A stretch of 25,145 bases of DNA from Thermoplasmata archaeon (lineage in GTDB: Archaea; Thermoplasmatota; Thermoplasmata; Thermoplasmatales; Thermoplasmataceae), in the NCBI GenBank assembly GCA_021799755.1, contig JAJYZU010000001.1, forward strand, positions 1-25,145, given 5' to 3'. How positions within the stretch are numbered: position 1 is the first letter of the stretch; every line of letters begins with the position of its first letter. Both the position numbers and the translations under genes were made by a program. The notes below the pieces were generated by a model that ran no database searches, was not told where the DNA came from, and saw only the letters and a program-made list of their open reading frames with translations. Of the stretch, positions 6,191 through 14,221 are shown in pieces.

Positions 6191-8593
6191 TCAAACACTG
6201 TATTTTCTGAACACAAGATTCTTGATCTGATCCAGCCCGACCATCCAGGTGAATGTGAGGGCAAGGGCAAGCAATACAAATAAGGCAGGTATCGGTGAGA
6301 CAAGTACGCCCCTCCAGGAAATCAGGGAGATGATCAGGATATCGAAGAAGGATGATGTGAGTAGCCATTTTCCCGGTCTTGAGGTCCAGAAATGATCCCT
6401 TTCTCTCACCATATATACTGTGAACTGGCCGGAGAAAACGAGGATGTCAAATACGAAAGTGTATATTGCCAGTTTGTCAAGGCCGTAATACAATGCGATA
6501 TACAGAGCAACAAGCCCTTCCACCACAAGTGCCGCACCAATGATCGCAGAGGTAATAACAATGGGTCTGGTTCGCCATTTTTCTGGTCTTGAGGAGAATC
6601 TGGCATTATCCGTGGCTATGGACATCGTTACGAAATCATTGGCAAAAATAAGGAGAATGATGTCAAATGGTGTGGTCGCGAAGAAACCGAAGATGAAGAA
6701 CGCAAACGTAAGGAAAAATACAACCTGAATAGTCTTGATGATCTTATTCAGTATGTAGGTAAGCATTCTCTGATAAATCCTGCGTCCTGTTTTTACCGAT
6801 TCCACTATGTCAGAAAGGCCTTCATGGGTGAGGACAATGCTAGCTGAGGCTTTGGCAATATCTGTTGCATTGCTCACCGCGATACCAACCTCGGCCTGTT
6901 TGAGAGCAGCAGCATCATTCACACCGTCACCGGTCATTCCTATTATATGGCCTGATTTCTGAAGATCCCTGACGATATAGTACTTGTCCTCCGGATAAAC
7001 CTGTGAAAAAATATCGCACTTCTCAAGCGATCCCACAGAATTTTTAACTTCGCTGAAAATGCAGGCTTTTGAACCTATGCCGACCTCGGAAGCAACCTCC
7101 GAGGCAATTTCACTGCTATCTCCGGTGATCATCTTTGTCATCACGGACAGTTCCTTAAGTTCTTTCATCAGAATCTTTGAATCAGCTCTGGGAGGATCGT
7201 GCAGCGGGATTATTCCAACAATCTCTTTTTTCTGTTCCTCCACTCCAACCGCAATAATCCTGTAACCGCTTTTTGAAAATTTTTCTATGTCGGTCTTAAT
7301 TTTATCCGGATACTCAAAAGAGAGCATCATCACCGGGGGTGACCCTTTTGAAACCTTGATCTTATTTGTGCCATCCGAGATGGTGGCTTCTGTCATCTTG
7401 GTATGTGAATCAAAAGGCACGAAATTCACCCTCTGATCCTTGTTAACCGTAACCCCAGTTTTCCGGGCATATTCTATCACAGCATTGTCTATGGGGTCCT
7501 GGCTCGACTCATCAGAGGCAAACAAAGCATATTCAACAACTGTGCTGGCATCAAGATTATAGACGACAGGTGCTTCCGCAGAAATCCTGTTTTCTGTTAT
7601 GGTCCCTGTCTTATCAAGACAAAGTATGTCAAGGGATGAGGCATCTTCAATTGCGGTGAGCCTGGTTACCAGAGCGCCTTTTCGGGACATCTCCTCGGCA
7701 CCTATTGCCATGGCAATAGTGAATGTTGCAGGAAGAGCAACAGGTATTGAGGTTATTAGTACAACTAGCGAAAATGGAATAACCTGCGAAAGCGGATAGC
7801 CTGTATAGATAGAATAGATGAACAGTACCGCTACAAGTCCACCATCAATTGCAATCAGATACCTGACAATTCCAAGTATAAGCTTTTCAATATGCGACTC
7901 TGATTTTGCGCTTGCCACCAGCTCAGTGGTCTTGCCAAATAGAGTTGCAGATCCTGTGGAAACCACAAGACATGTGGACTCTCCTCTCTTCACAGTGGTT
8001 CCAGAGTATACGATCTGGCCGTTTGTTTTGGTTACGGGAAGGGATTCCCCTGTAAGGGAAGATTGATCAACATCTATTTCACCGTTCAACTGTTTGAGAT
8101 CGGCAGGGACGACGTCTCCGGATCTCAAATGTATTATGTCTCCTGGGACTAGAAATGAGGCCTTAACGATCTGCCATTTTCCATCCCTCAGAACCCTGGC
8201 CTGCACACTAAGCCTGCTTTTCAGGAGCGAGACTGCATTCTGTGCCCTTGACTCCTGTGCAAGGCTGATTATGGAATTGAACACCAAAAGGAACAGAATG
8301 ATATACATGTCACGGTAATCACTAAAATAATAAGTGGCAACAGCAGCTAGTTCCAGCATCCACGGAATTGGACCCCAGAACTTCAATCCCAGCTTCTTAA
8401 GGAAAGATTCTTTCTTGGGATTGACCTCGTTGTATCCGTACTTCTGAAGTCTGGCGTCGGCCTCAGCACCACTGAGCCCATCAGAATTGCAACCAAGCCT
8501 ATCAAGAGCCTGGGGAACTGTCAGATCTTCGAATTCAGATTTCGTTAAAATCCTCTTTTCTATATTCTGCTGTCTCATAAAGTTTTTAGGCAT
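6191..8593 (-). CDS. P3A-type plasma-membrane H+-transporting ATPase
   Basis: The 800-aa pump should export protons using ATP, helping ion and pH balance across the cytoplasmic membrane of an acidophile. P-type motifs: TGES (181-184, dephosphorylation), PVALP (284-288, fourth membrane helix), the phosphorylated Asp in DKTGT (327-331), KGSPP (416-420, where KGAP is common), HDPPR (465-469) and TGDGVND (554-560). The assignment to P3A rather than a Ca2+ or metal pump rests on the overall pattern and on the membrane-embedded FANDFVTMSIATDN segment with Asp653, equivalent to the proton-carrying Asp of plant and fungal pumps. It has about ten membrane helices and no long C-terminal regulatory tail. 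After TGDGVNDA it has Ala where Pro is common. It is transcribed divergently from the radical SAM gene. Confidence 0.93.
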   Translation of the reverse strand: MPKNFMRQQNIEKRILTKSEFEDLTVPQALDRLGCNSDGLSGAEADARLQKYGYNEVNPKKESFLKKLGLKFWGPIPWMLELAAVATYYFSDYRDMYIILFLLVFNSIISLAQESRAQNAVSLLKSRLSVQARVLRDGKWQIVKASFLVPGDIIHLRSGDVVPADLKQLNGEIDVDQSSLTGESLPVTKTNGQIVYSGTTVKRGESTCLVVSTGSATLFGKTTELVASAKSESHIEKLILGIVRYLIAIDGGLVAVLFIYSIYTGYPLSQVIPFSLVVLITSIPVALPATFTIAMAIGAEEMSRKGALVTRLTAIEDASSLDILCLDKTGTITENRISAEAPVVYNLDASTVVEYALFASDESSQDPIDNAVIEYARKTGVTVNKDQRVNFVPFDSHTKMTEATISDGTNKIKVSKGSPPVMMLSFEYPDKIKTDIEKFSKSGYRIIAVGVEEQKKEIVGIIPLHDPPRADSKILMKELKELSVMTKMITGDSSEIASEVASEVGIGSKACIFSEVKNSVGSLEKCDIFSQVYPEDKYYIVRDLQKSGHIIGMTGDGVNDAAALKQAEVGIAVSNATDIAKASASIVLTHEGLSDIVESVKTGRRIYQRMLTYILNKIIKTIQVVFFLTFAFFIFGFFATTPFDIILLIFANDFVTMSIATDNARFSSRPEKWRTRPIVITSAIIGAALVVEGLVALYIALYYGLDKLAIYTFVFDILVFSGQFTVYMVRERDHFWTSRPGKWLLTSSFFDILIISLISWRGVLVSPIPALFVLLALALTFTWMVGLDQIKNLVFRKYSV

Positions 8594-8649
8594 GAAACGA
8601 GTGGAAATGCTTATTCTTTCAAAATGAATGGTAAAATAATGAGGCTAAA

Positions 8650-8663
8650 CCTAACATATTAGG
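8650..8663. promoter_or_regulatory. Inverted repeat upstream of radical SAM promoter, possible operator
   Basis: CCTAA-CATA-TTAGG is an exact inverted repeat with 5-base arms. It ends seven bases upstream of the TATA-like box at 8671 in the divergent region between the proton ATPase and the radical SAM gene. The position fits a regulator site, but short arms can arise by chance. Confidence 0.3.
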
Positions 8664-8670
8664 ATAGTCG

Positions 8671-8679
8671 TTATTATAT
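8671..8679 (+). promoter_or_regulatory. TATA box for radical SAM gene
   Basis: TTATTATAT is centred about 24 nt before the GTG at 8699. No ribosome binding site is present, so the transcript is probably leaderless with a GTG start. An upstream in-frame ATG at 8678 is closed by TGA four codons later. Confidence 0.55.
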
Positions 8680-8698
8680 GAGATGGAATTGAAAAAAA

Positions 8699-9850
8699 GT
8701 GATCCCCGGCACTGGCAAACTCGATTACAATAAAACGCCGCTCCTTATCTTCTGGGAGACAACTAAATCGTGCGATCTGGCGTGCAGGCATTGCAGAGCT
8801 TCCGCAATAATGGAACCTTTGCCTGATGAAATGAACATTGAGGAATCAATCAGGTTTGTAAGATCGATATCCTCATTTGACGGAATGAAACCCATAACTA
8901 TATTGAGCGGCGGGGACGTCATGAAGAAGCGTGGACTGAAGGAAATAATAGGAGAATTTAGCCGGTTACATTTGAAGTTTTCTCTCAGCCCGTCCGCAAC
9001 AGAAAGGCTGAACGATGAAATGATACACTTCATGAAGGAAAACGGAGTTGCATCCATGTCACTTAGTCTTGATGGCTCAAACCGGGAGGTTCATGATCGT
9101 ATACGGGGGGTGGATGGAGTCTTTGAAAGAACGATGAAACTCATATCCGATCTTAAGGCTGCCACGATTCCACTTCAGATAAACACCACGGTGATGAGAG
9201 AGAACCTCAGAGATCTTCCTGCGGTTTTGAAAACCCTTATTGAAAAAGGGATAGGCGTCTGGGAGGTTTTCTTTCTTATAACAACAGGAAGGGGATCGGA
9301 ACTTCTCGATCTAACATCAGAAGAATATGAAGAAGTCAATAAATGGCTGTTGTATTCCACTTCCTACGGCATGCACGTGAGGACGGTGGAATCTCCAATG
9401 TACCGCAGGATAGTGTCCGAGTATAATTCCAGTGGAAGATTAGAAGGTGGCGATCTATACCAATATCTGGTTGACAGGACTGTTGATCTTCTGGGTTTGC
9501 CCAAAGGAATCCCATCATCGCCTATAGCCAACACTTCTGACGGAAAGGGAACAATATTTGTTGCGCACAACGGAGATGTCTATCCCAGTGGTTTTCTGCA
9601 GATGCCGCTCGGTAATGTCAGGGAGAGGAGCCTTAAAGAAATATACGCAGGAAATGATACGCTCAAGAGGATAAGAGATCCATCAGGCTATGATGGAAAA
9701 TGCGGAATATGTGAATATAACAACATATGTGGGGGGTCAAGAGCGAGGGCATTTACCAGGACGGGAAATCCCTTCGGATCCGATCCTGCTTGTATTTATG
9801 TCCCCCATCAGATGACTGAAATAAGAGGGGGAAGCGTTGCCGTCAATTGA
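8699..9850 (+). CDS. Radical SAM/SPASM domain protein (TIGR04053-like)
   Basis: A 383-aa enzyme with an S-adenosylmethionine-binding 4Fe-4S cluster at C25-x3-C29-x2-C32 (CDLACRHC) and an ILSGGD segment in place of the usual GGEP. The C-terminal SPASM-type cysteine set C335, C338, C344 and C365 should hold at least one more Fe-S cluster. The PLLIFWETTKSCDLACRHC opening and the FFLITTGRG segment resemble the TIGR04053 group, related to the heme-synthesis enzymes AhbC/AhbD/NirJ and to PqqE; the substrate of this group is not known to me. GTG at 8699 is the first possible start. The next reading frame begins within its last 14 bases. A role in heme or peptide modification is inference. Confidence 0.88.
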   Translation: MIPGTGKLDYNKTPLLIFWETTKSCDLACRHCRASAIMEPLPDEMNIEESIRFVRSISSFDGMKPITILSGGDVMKKRGLKEIIGEFSRLHLKFSLSPSATERLNDEMIHFMKENGVASMSLSLDGSNREVHDRIRGVDGVFERTMKLISDLKAATIPLQINTTVMRENLRDLPAVLKTLIEKGIGVWEVFFLITTGRGSELLDLTSEEYEEVNKWLLYSTSYGMHVRTVESPMYRRIVSEYNSSGRLEGGDLYQYLVDRTVDLLGLPKGIPSSPIANTSDGKGTIFVAHNGDVYPSGFLQMPLGNVRERSLKEIYAGNDTLKRIRDPSGYDGKCGICEYNNICGGSRARAFTRTGNPFGSDPACIYVPHQMTEIRGGSVAVN

Positions 9851-10079
9851 TTGTGGTTTATCTCCTTCACCCGAGATTAAAAAAACGGGATCAAACACCA
9901 AGGTTCTGGCTGTATTCTTGTTCGGGCTCTTTTTAAGCATAATCAGGAACAGATCAAGAAGTAGAAAAAGAATTGATAACGCTGTCAATGAACCGAACAT
10001 TCAGGAAAAAGAGCGGTCATCTCAACAGGTCAATGTTGTCTTTGATGAAAAAACACTAAATAAAAATAAATCAGCATGA
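9837..10079 (+). CDS. Small single-pass membrane protein, hypothetical
   Basis: An 80-aa reading frame starting with TTG, overlapping the end of the radical SAM gene by 14 nt. A purine-rich GAGGGGGAAG lies just before the TTG and could act as a Shine-Dalgarno. The predicted product has one hydrophobic segment (about residues 24-37), then a strongly basic RNRSRSRKR stretch and a hydrophilic tail, consistent with a membrane-anchored protein with a cytoplasmic tail. I recognise no family. Overlap and a plausible ribosome binding site support it as real; the TTG start, lack of recognisable homology and the next gene's own TATA box count against certainty. Confidence 0.42.
   Translation: MPSIDCGLSPSPEIKKTGSNTKVLAVFLFGLFLSIIRNRSRSRKRIDNAVNEPNIQEKERSSQQVNVVFDEKTLNKNKSA
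10060..10070 (+). promoter_or_regulatory. TATA box for M61 peptidase gene
   Basis: ATAAAAATAAA is centred about 31 nt upstream of the ATG at 10096. It lies inside the 3' end of the preceding small reading frame. There is no Shine-Dalgarno before the ATG. Confidence 0.4.
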
Positions 10080-10095
10080 GTGTTATCTATTGTAA

Positions 10096-11844
10096 ATGAA
10101 AATAAGTTATACCATCGATATGCCAGATCCATCAACTCAGATATTTCAGATCACAGTCGAGCTGGAGGAATTCTCAGAGGAATCCCTTACGCTTGTTATG
10201 CCTGCATGGACTCCAGGTTCTTACCTCATAAGAGATTTTGCTAGGCACGTCAGGCACTTTTCGGTTACAGGCGAGAATAATTCTGTTCTGGACTTTATCA
10301 AGAAGGATAAATCTTCGTGGAAAGTCAATACATCAAATCAGCATAAGGTCACCGTACACTATGAGGTATATGCTCCCGAATACCCGCCAAGGGTGAGCCA
10401 CTTGGACTCATCAGGTGCCTCAATTAACGGAACCAGCGCCTTTATGTACATAGAAGGGTACAAAGACCAGACGCTTGAGATCCTCATCAGGCCTTACGGT
10501 ACATGGAAGATTTACACTACTCTGGAGAAGATCGCAGAAAACAGGTTCAGGGCAATAAATTATGATCTTCTGGCAGATTCGCCGATTGAAATTGGGAACA
10601 GCAGATTTATAGAGTTCAAGGCAGCAGGGAAGGACCATGAAATAATAATTCAGGGCCCAGGCTACATAGACGAAAACAAGCTGGCAGGGGATTTTTCAAA
10701 AATAGTCGAAGGATTTGCAAAGATGATGGGGCCCCTCCCGTACAAAAAGTACCAGTTTATCATTCATATATTCGCAGAGCCTGAGAGTACTGGTGCCCTT
10801 GAGCATCTGAGTTCATGCTCAATTGTTGTTCCCGTGAACGCATTTACAGACGAAAAGGGTTACGTGGGTCTCCTTTCAATCGCATCCCACGAGTTCTTTC
10901 ACCTATGGAATGTAAAGCGAATAAGACCTTTAGAACTGGGTCCGTTCAACTACAAGGAGGAAAACTACACAAACTGGTTATGGTTCAGCGAGGGGATCAC
11001 GGACTATTACGCAAAATTGAACCTGTTCAGATCCGGGCTGATAACAAAAGATCGTTATTATGAAATGCTATCAGAGGTGTCCAACATTCTAAATCTCCTT
11101 CCAGGGACATGGAAGACAACACTTACAGAATCATCATTTGATTCATGGATTAAGTATTACAAGCCCTCTCCTGACGGCATCAACAGCTACACATCATACT
11201 ATTTGAAGGGCCAATATATTGGTCTATTTCTCAATATAAAGGTGGTGGAACTTACCAAGGGAATGAAGTCGCTGGATGATCTGTTTCGCATTATGTTTGA
11301 AAAATACAAGAAAGATGGCAGAGGGTTCACCGAAAAGGACATCATCGGAACGCTGAAGGAGATTACCGGATCAGACTTTAGTGACTTCTTCCGTAGCTAC
11401 ATTAAAGGGTTAGAGAAAATAAACGAGGATTCAGAACTATCGAAGATAGGTCTGGTCAGAGTGCCTGCGGAGAAGAAATCGAAAAGAAAAACTTCAGGAA
11501 TAGTGATCAGGAAAGAGGGAGAAAGGTTCACAGTTGGTGGCATCATGGAAGGTTATCCTGCGTTTAATTCCGGAATGAACCCCGGTGATCAGATAATCGC
11601 TCTGAATTCAATGCGATTTGTCGACGGTTTTATGGAAAAGCCACTGGAGAATAACAATGTTTTTCTTGACTCAATTTATGACGACGGTGCAGATGCGGCG
11701 ACCTTTCATTACTTCCGCAACGGTTTGCTTGGAAGTGTGGAAATAAAGGGTCTCAGAGACGTATTTTCCGGAAGCAGAATCATGGAATCTGAACAACAGA
11801 ATCTTGAGACACAGAAGCTCAGGACAAAGTTAATGGGCTTTTAA
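10096..11844 (+). CDS. M61 family (glycyl) aminopeptidase with PDZ domain
   Basis: A 582-aa zinc peptidase. The gluzincin motif HEFFH (265-269) supplies two His ligands and the catalytic Glu, and the downstream WFSEG (Glu299) supplies the third ligand. GALEH (233-237) corresponds to the substrate-binding loop of M1/M61 enzymes. The N-terminal ~170 residues form the beta-rich domain of the family (MPAWTPGSYLIRDFARHV is characteristic). A C-terminal PDZ-like module spans about 480-560 and contains GGIMEGYPAFNSGMNPGDQI. There is no signal peptide, so it is probably cytoplasmic and trims peptides, with a preference for N-terminal glycine known for the family. It may share a message with the radical SAM gene, but a TATA-like box suggests independent initiation. 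Confidence 0.94.
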   Translation: MKISYTIDMPDPSTQIFQITVELEEFSEESLTLVMPAWTPGSYLIRDFARHVRHFSVTGENNSVLDFIKKDKSSWKVNTSNQHKVTVHYEVYAPEYPPRVSHLDSSGASINGTSAFMYIEGYKDQTLEILIRPYGTWKIYTTLEKIAENRFRAINYDLLADSPIEIGNSRFIEFKAAGKDHEIIIQGPGYIDENKLAGDFSKIVEGFAKMMGPLPYKKYQFIIHIFAEPESTGALEHLSSCSIVVPVNAFTDEKGYVGLLSIASHEFFHLWNVKRIRPLELGPFNYKEENYTNWLWFSEGITDYYAKLNLFRSGLITKDRYYEMLSEVSNILNLLPGTWKTTLTESSFDSWIKYYKPSPDGINSYTSYYLKGQYIGLFLNIKVVELTKGMKSLDDLFRIMFEKYKKDGRGFTEKDIIGTLKEITGSDFSDFFRSYIKGLEKINEDSELSKIGLVRVPAEKKSKRKTSGIVIRKEGERFTVGGIMEGYPAFNSGMNPGDQIIALNSMRFVDGFMEKPLENNNVFLDSIYDDGADAATFHYFRNGLLGSVEIKGLRDVFSGSRIMESEQQNLETQKLRTKLMGF

Positions 11845-11868
11845 TAAAGCGATGAACATAATAAAACA

Positions 11869-11879
11869 CTATATATATC
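11869..11879 (+). promoter_or_regulatory. TATA box for HTH/ACT regulator
   Basis: CTATATATATC is a near-ideal archaeal TATA box centred 28 nt before the ATG at 11902. No Shine-Dalgarno is present, so the transcript is most likely leaderless. Confidence 0.65.
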
Positions 11880-11901
11880 GATTTAAATTAACAGTTCCAT
11901 A

Positions 11902-12501
11902 ATGATCCTCATACTGGAGGAATACTTCAAGGACTATCCGACAAGACTGAAGATAATAGAAGGTCTTTATAAGCGAGGGATTTCTATTAGAAATGGCAGG
12001 TTTTATGTCGAGGATCTTGAGATTCCCGTAAGCGAAATTGCCAAGGCGTTCAACGTCAACAGGAGAACTGTTTACGAGACGGTAAAAGCAATAGAGGATA
12101 CAAGTGCAGTGAGGGAGATCATGGCCTCTATCAGGCCCAGAATTGATCGGTTGACCATGTCACAGAAACTTGGGAACCAGATATTTCTGATGACACCCAG
12201 AATAGGTTGCTTTGGTTCTCTACTAAACAGGACATTTGACATACTGGGAAATCATGCGTGCAATCTTGTTGAAGTGGAAGGTTCCAATGTCAACAAGAAG
12301 GAATATGGTATCAGGCTGATCTTTCAAAGACCAGTTTCAAAGGCAATCGTTGAACAGCTTTCTTCTATACCCTTTATAGACAAAATGAAAATTATCACCC
12401 CTGATCTCGAATCCGAGGATGTGGTATGCAATGCATGTGAGGTCAAGACATGCCCGAACAAGCAGTCCTCAAAGCTTGAGGATCTGGAAAAGGTTCCCTA
12501 G
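11902..12501 (+). CDS. HTH regulator with ACT-like domain (COG2150-type)
   Basis: A 199-aa protein. The N-terminal half has a helix-turn-helix: VSEIAKAFNVNRRTVYETVKAI (about 43-64). The second half (about 95-168) has the alternating strand/helix pattern of an ACT domain, which in this archaeal family is taken to sense amino acids. The resemblance is to the archaeal group described as predicted regulators of amino acid metabolism. The C-terminus ends with three clustered cysteines, C176-x2-C179-x4-C184, which could bind a metal or Fe-S cluster; that is inference. It has a clear leaderless promoter of its own and is followed by a second, unrelated HTH regulator. Confidence 0.8.
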   Translation: MILILEEYFKDYPTRLKIIEGLYKRGISIRNGRFYVEDLEIPVSEIAKAFNVNRRTVYETVKAIEDTSAVREIMASIRPRIDRLTMSQKLGNQIFLMTPRIGCFGSLLNRTFDILGNHACNLVEVEGSNVNKKEYGIRLIFQRPVSKAIVEQLSSIPFIDKMKIITPDLESEDVVCNACEVKTCPNKQSSKLEDLEKVP

Positions 12502-12523
12502 TTATCATGCGATTCAGCAGGAA

Positions 12524-12537
12524 AAATTAACTAATTT
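12524..12537. repeat. Inverted repeat between two regulator genes
   Basis: AAATTA-AC-TAATTT is an exact inverted repeat with 6-base arms, 22 nt after the HTH/ACT gene and about 60 nt before the next TATA box. It could be an operator or part of a 3' end. AT-only arms make chance occurrence likely. Confidence 0.2.
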
Positions 12538-12587
12538 GTGACATCAGTTATATTAGATTTACAGAAGATGAAAGATGCACAGAAAAT

Positions 12588-12596
12588 GTTTAAATA
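12588..12596 (+). promoter_or_regulatory. TATA box that decides the COG1395 regulator start
   Basis: GTTTAAATA is centred about 26 nt before the GTG at 12618 but only about 11 nt before the in-frame TTG at 12603. For a leaderless gene this favours the GTG start. Confidence 0.45.
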
Positions 12597-12617
12597 GAGG
12601 AATTGATAATAGTAGCT

Positions 12618-13571
12618 GTGGAAGATCATCGGAGGGCCATATTAGTCAGACTCTCCGCCATGTTCATTGAAAATGGATTCAGGGTTTCCGATCCCTTTCT
12701 TCAGGGACTGGTCACTTTTGACTTGCTTGCGCGGAGAGACAGAGAAAAATTTGTGATTAAGATATTGTACAATATCGACACGCTGAGAAGCGACAACTCG
12801 ATGGAACTGCTGGCAATATCAAAATTCATGGACTCATCACCCGTGGTCGTCGGGGAAAGATCTTCTGGAGGATTGCTTGAGGATGACCTCGTCTACTTCA
12901 GGCACGGTGTACCAATAATGTCAGAGGAAACCCTCAGGGATTATGTTGAGGGTCAGAAGCCGTTCATATTTTCAGGGCCGGGAGGATATTACGTTTCAAT
13001 TGACGGCAGGAAGATGAGAGAAATAATGGACCAGAGGGGATATTCCATAGGATACATTTCATCAAAGGTAGGAATCTCCCGCAGATCCGTATCCCTCTAT
13101 GAAAACGGTAGTGCTGCCACCATAGACATATTCTTCAAACTTGAAGAGCTGCTGTCCGGTGAAATTCGTAGGGAAATAGATGTATCAGAATATGCAGCAC
13201 GGTACAGTCCCCCTGCAGAAAGTATTCCGGAGCAGGACTACTTCAGGAGCGCCATTATAAGTCTTATGAAATCTGCCGGTTATGACATAACACTTCTGAA
13301 GAAGACTGCTTTTGATGCCATGGCACTTGATGCAGTCAAATCGCTGGTTTTTATGGGATTTCTGGACATGCTGGAGAATGCTTCAAACAAGATACAGACC
13401 ATCAAGAAAGTCTCTGAGTTCATGGAGGATGAAGCCCTGCTTGTATCCAGAAAAATAGTGGACAGGGATAATATCATGGGATGTCCGGTTACAAATATAA
13501 ACGAACTCCGATCTTTCTGTGAAAGGGGAGAACTGGTGGAACTTATTGAAAGGAAGAAAAATGCAAGATGA
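12618..13571 (+). CDS. Archaeal HTH-type transcriptional regulator (COG1395 family)
   Basis: A predicted DNA-binding protein of the archaeal COG1395 type. From GTG at 12618 it has 317 aa; a TTG at 12603 would add five residues but lies too close to the TATA box, and homologues usually begin shortly before an ENGFxVS segment, present here near residue 20. A cro/C1-like helix-turn-helix occupies about 132-165 (MREIMDQRGYSIGYISSKVG, then SRRSVSLYENG). The N-terminal domain and the C-terminal helical part, ending in GCPVTNINELRSF, are family features without known ligand. The stop overlaps the next gene's ATG (13568), so that gene is co-translated. Confidence 0.85.
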   Translation: MEDHRRAILVRLSAMFIENGFRVSDPFLQGLVTFDLLARRDREKFVIKILYNIDTLRSDNSMELLAISKFMDSSPVVVGERSSGGLLEDDLVYFRHGVPIMSEETLRDYVEGQKPFIFSGPGGYYVSIDGRKMREIMDQRGYSIGYISSKVGISRRSVSLYENGSAATIDIFFKLEELLSGEIRREIDVSEYAARYSPPAESIPEQDYFRSAIISLMKSAGYDITLLKKTAFDAMALDAVKSLVFMGFLDMLENASNKIQTIKKVSEFMEDEALLVSRKIVDRDNIMGCPVTNINELRSFCERGELVELIERKKNAR

Positions 13572-14221
13572 TCTCAATATTTACCGATCCAAAGTCGAAT
13601 GCCACAATTTATCTCTTCGGCGGAATTAAAGGACTCATTCGCGATGGCGACGATCTGAGGAACCTCCTTATAAGGGTCGAACCGTCTACCATACTGATAG
13701 GAATATCCCCGGAAGAGTTAAGGGGACTTTCAGAATTTCTCAAGGACCCCTTTGAGCTTTCTCTCTCTGATTATGAGATGATATACGGAATTGTCCTTTC
13801 GTCATACGGGGAGGTCATGACACCGGCTCCCATATTCACGGAAGCCCTTCTTTATGGAGAAAAACACAATATCAGGATGATTGCGCTTGACATGGATGAA
13901 GACAAATTTGGCGACAATTTCACCAGGGAGATCGGGACATGGTCCATGATACGGCACTCTGTGAGAAAGAGAAGACTTATGAAAAAGCAGTTTACAGGGG
14001 AGACTGCAGAGGAGTTTGTACAACAATGGAACGACAACATAGAGAGGATTGACGGTTTCAGGCGTATTGAGCAGAAGAGACTGGAGGAAATGGAAATCAA
14101 TTTTGCCGAGTCGATGAAGACAATGAGCAATCAAACAGTTGTAGTTGTTGTAGAGTACGAGAAATACCCGGGTATGCATCAGTACTTGGAATCAATGGGC
14201 CTAACTGCTCACGAATCATGA
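13568..14221 (+). CDS. Hypothetical protein, possibly TraB-like
   Basis: A 217-aa soluble protein whose ATG overlaps the stop of the HTH regulator, so the two are an operon. The opening pattern (strand TIYLFGGIK, helix, strand STILIGISPEEL) and the later PAPIFTEALLYGEKHNIRMIALDMDED resemble the TraB/PrgY fold, in which a conserved helix and acidic loop follow the same order. The match is weak and only by eye. The middle section, about 130-175, is rich in Arg, Lys and Glu and likely helical, and it ends with a hydrophobic strand VVVVVEY. It converges on rlmE, with the last 13 nt overlapping. Function is unknown; co-expression with a regulator suggests a shared process. Confidence 0.65.
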   Translation: MISIFTDPKSNATIYLFGGIKGLIRDGDDLRNLLIRVEPSTILIGISPEELRGLSEFLKDPFELSLSDYEMIYGIVLSSYGEVMTPAPIFTEALLYGEKHNIRMIALDMDEDKFGDNFTREIGTWSMIRHSVRKRRLMKKQFTGETAEEFVQQWNDNIERIDGFRRIEQKRLEEMEINFAESMKTMSNQTVVVVVEYEKYPGMHQYLESMGLTAHES

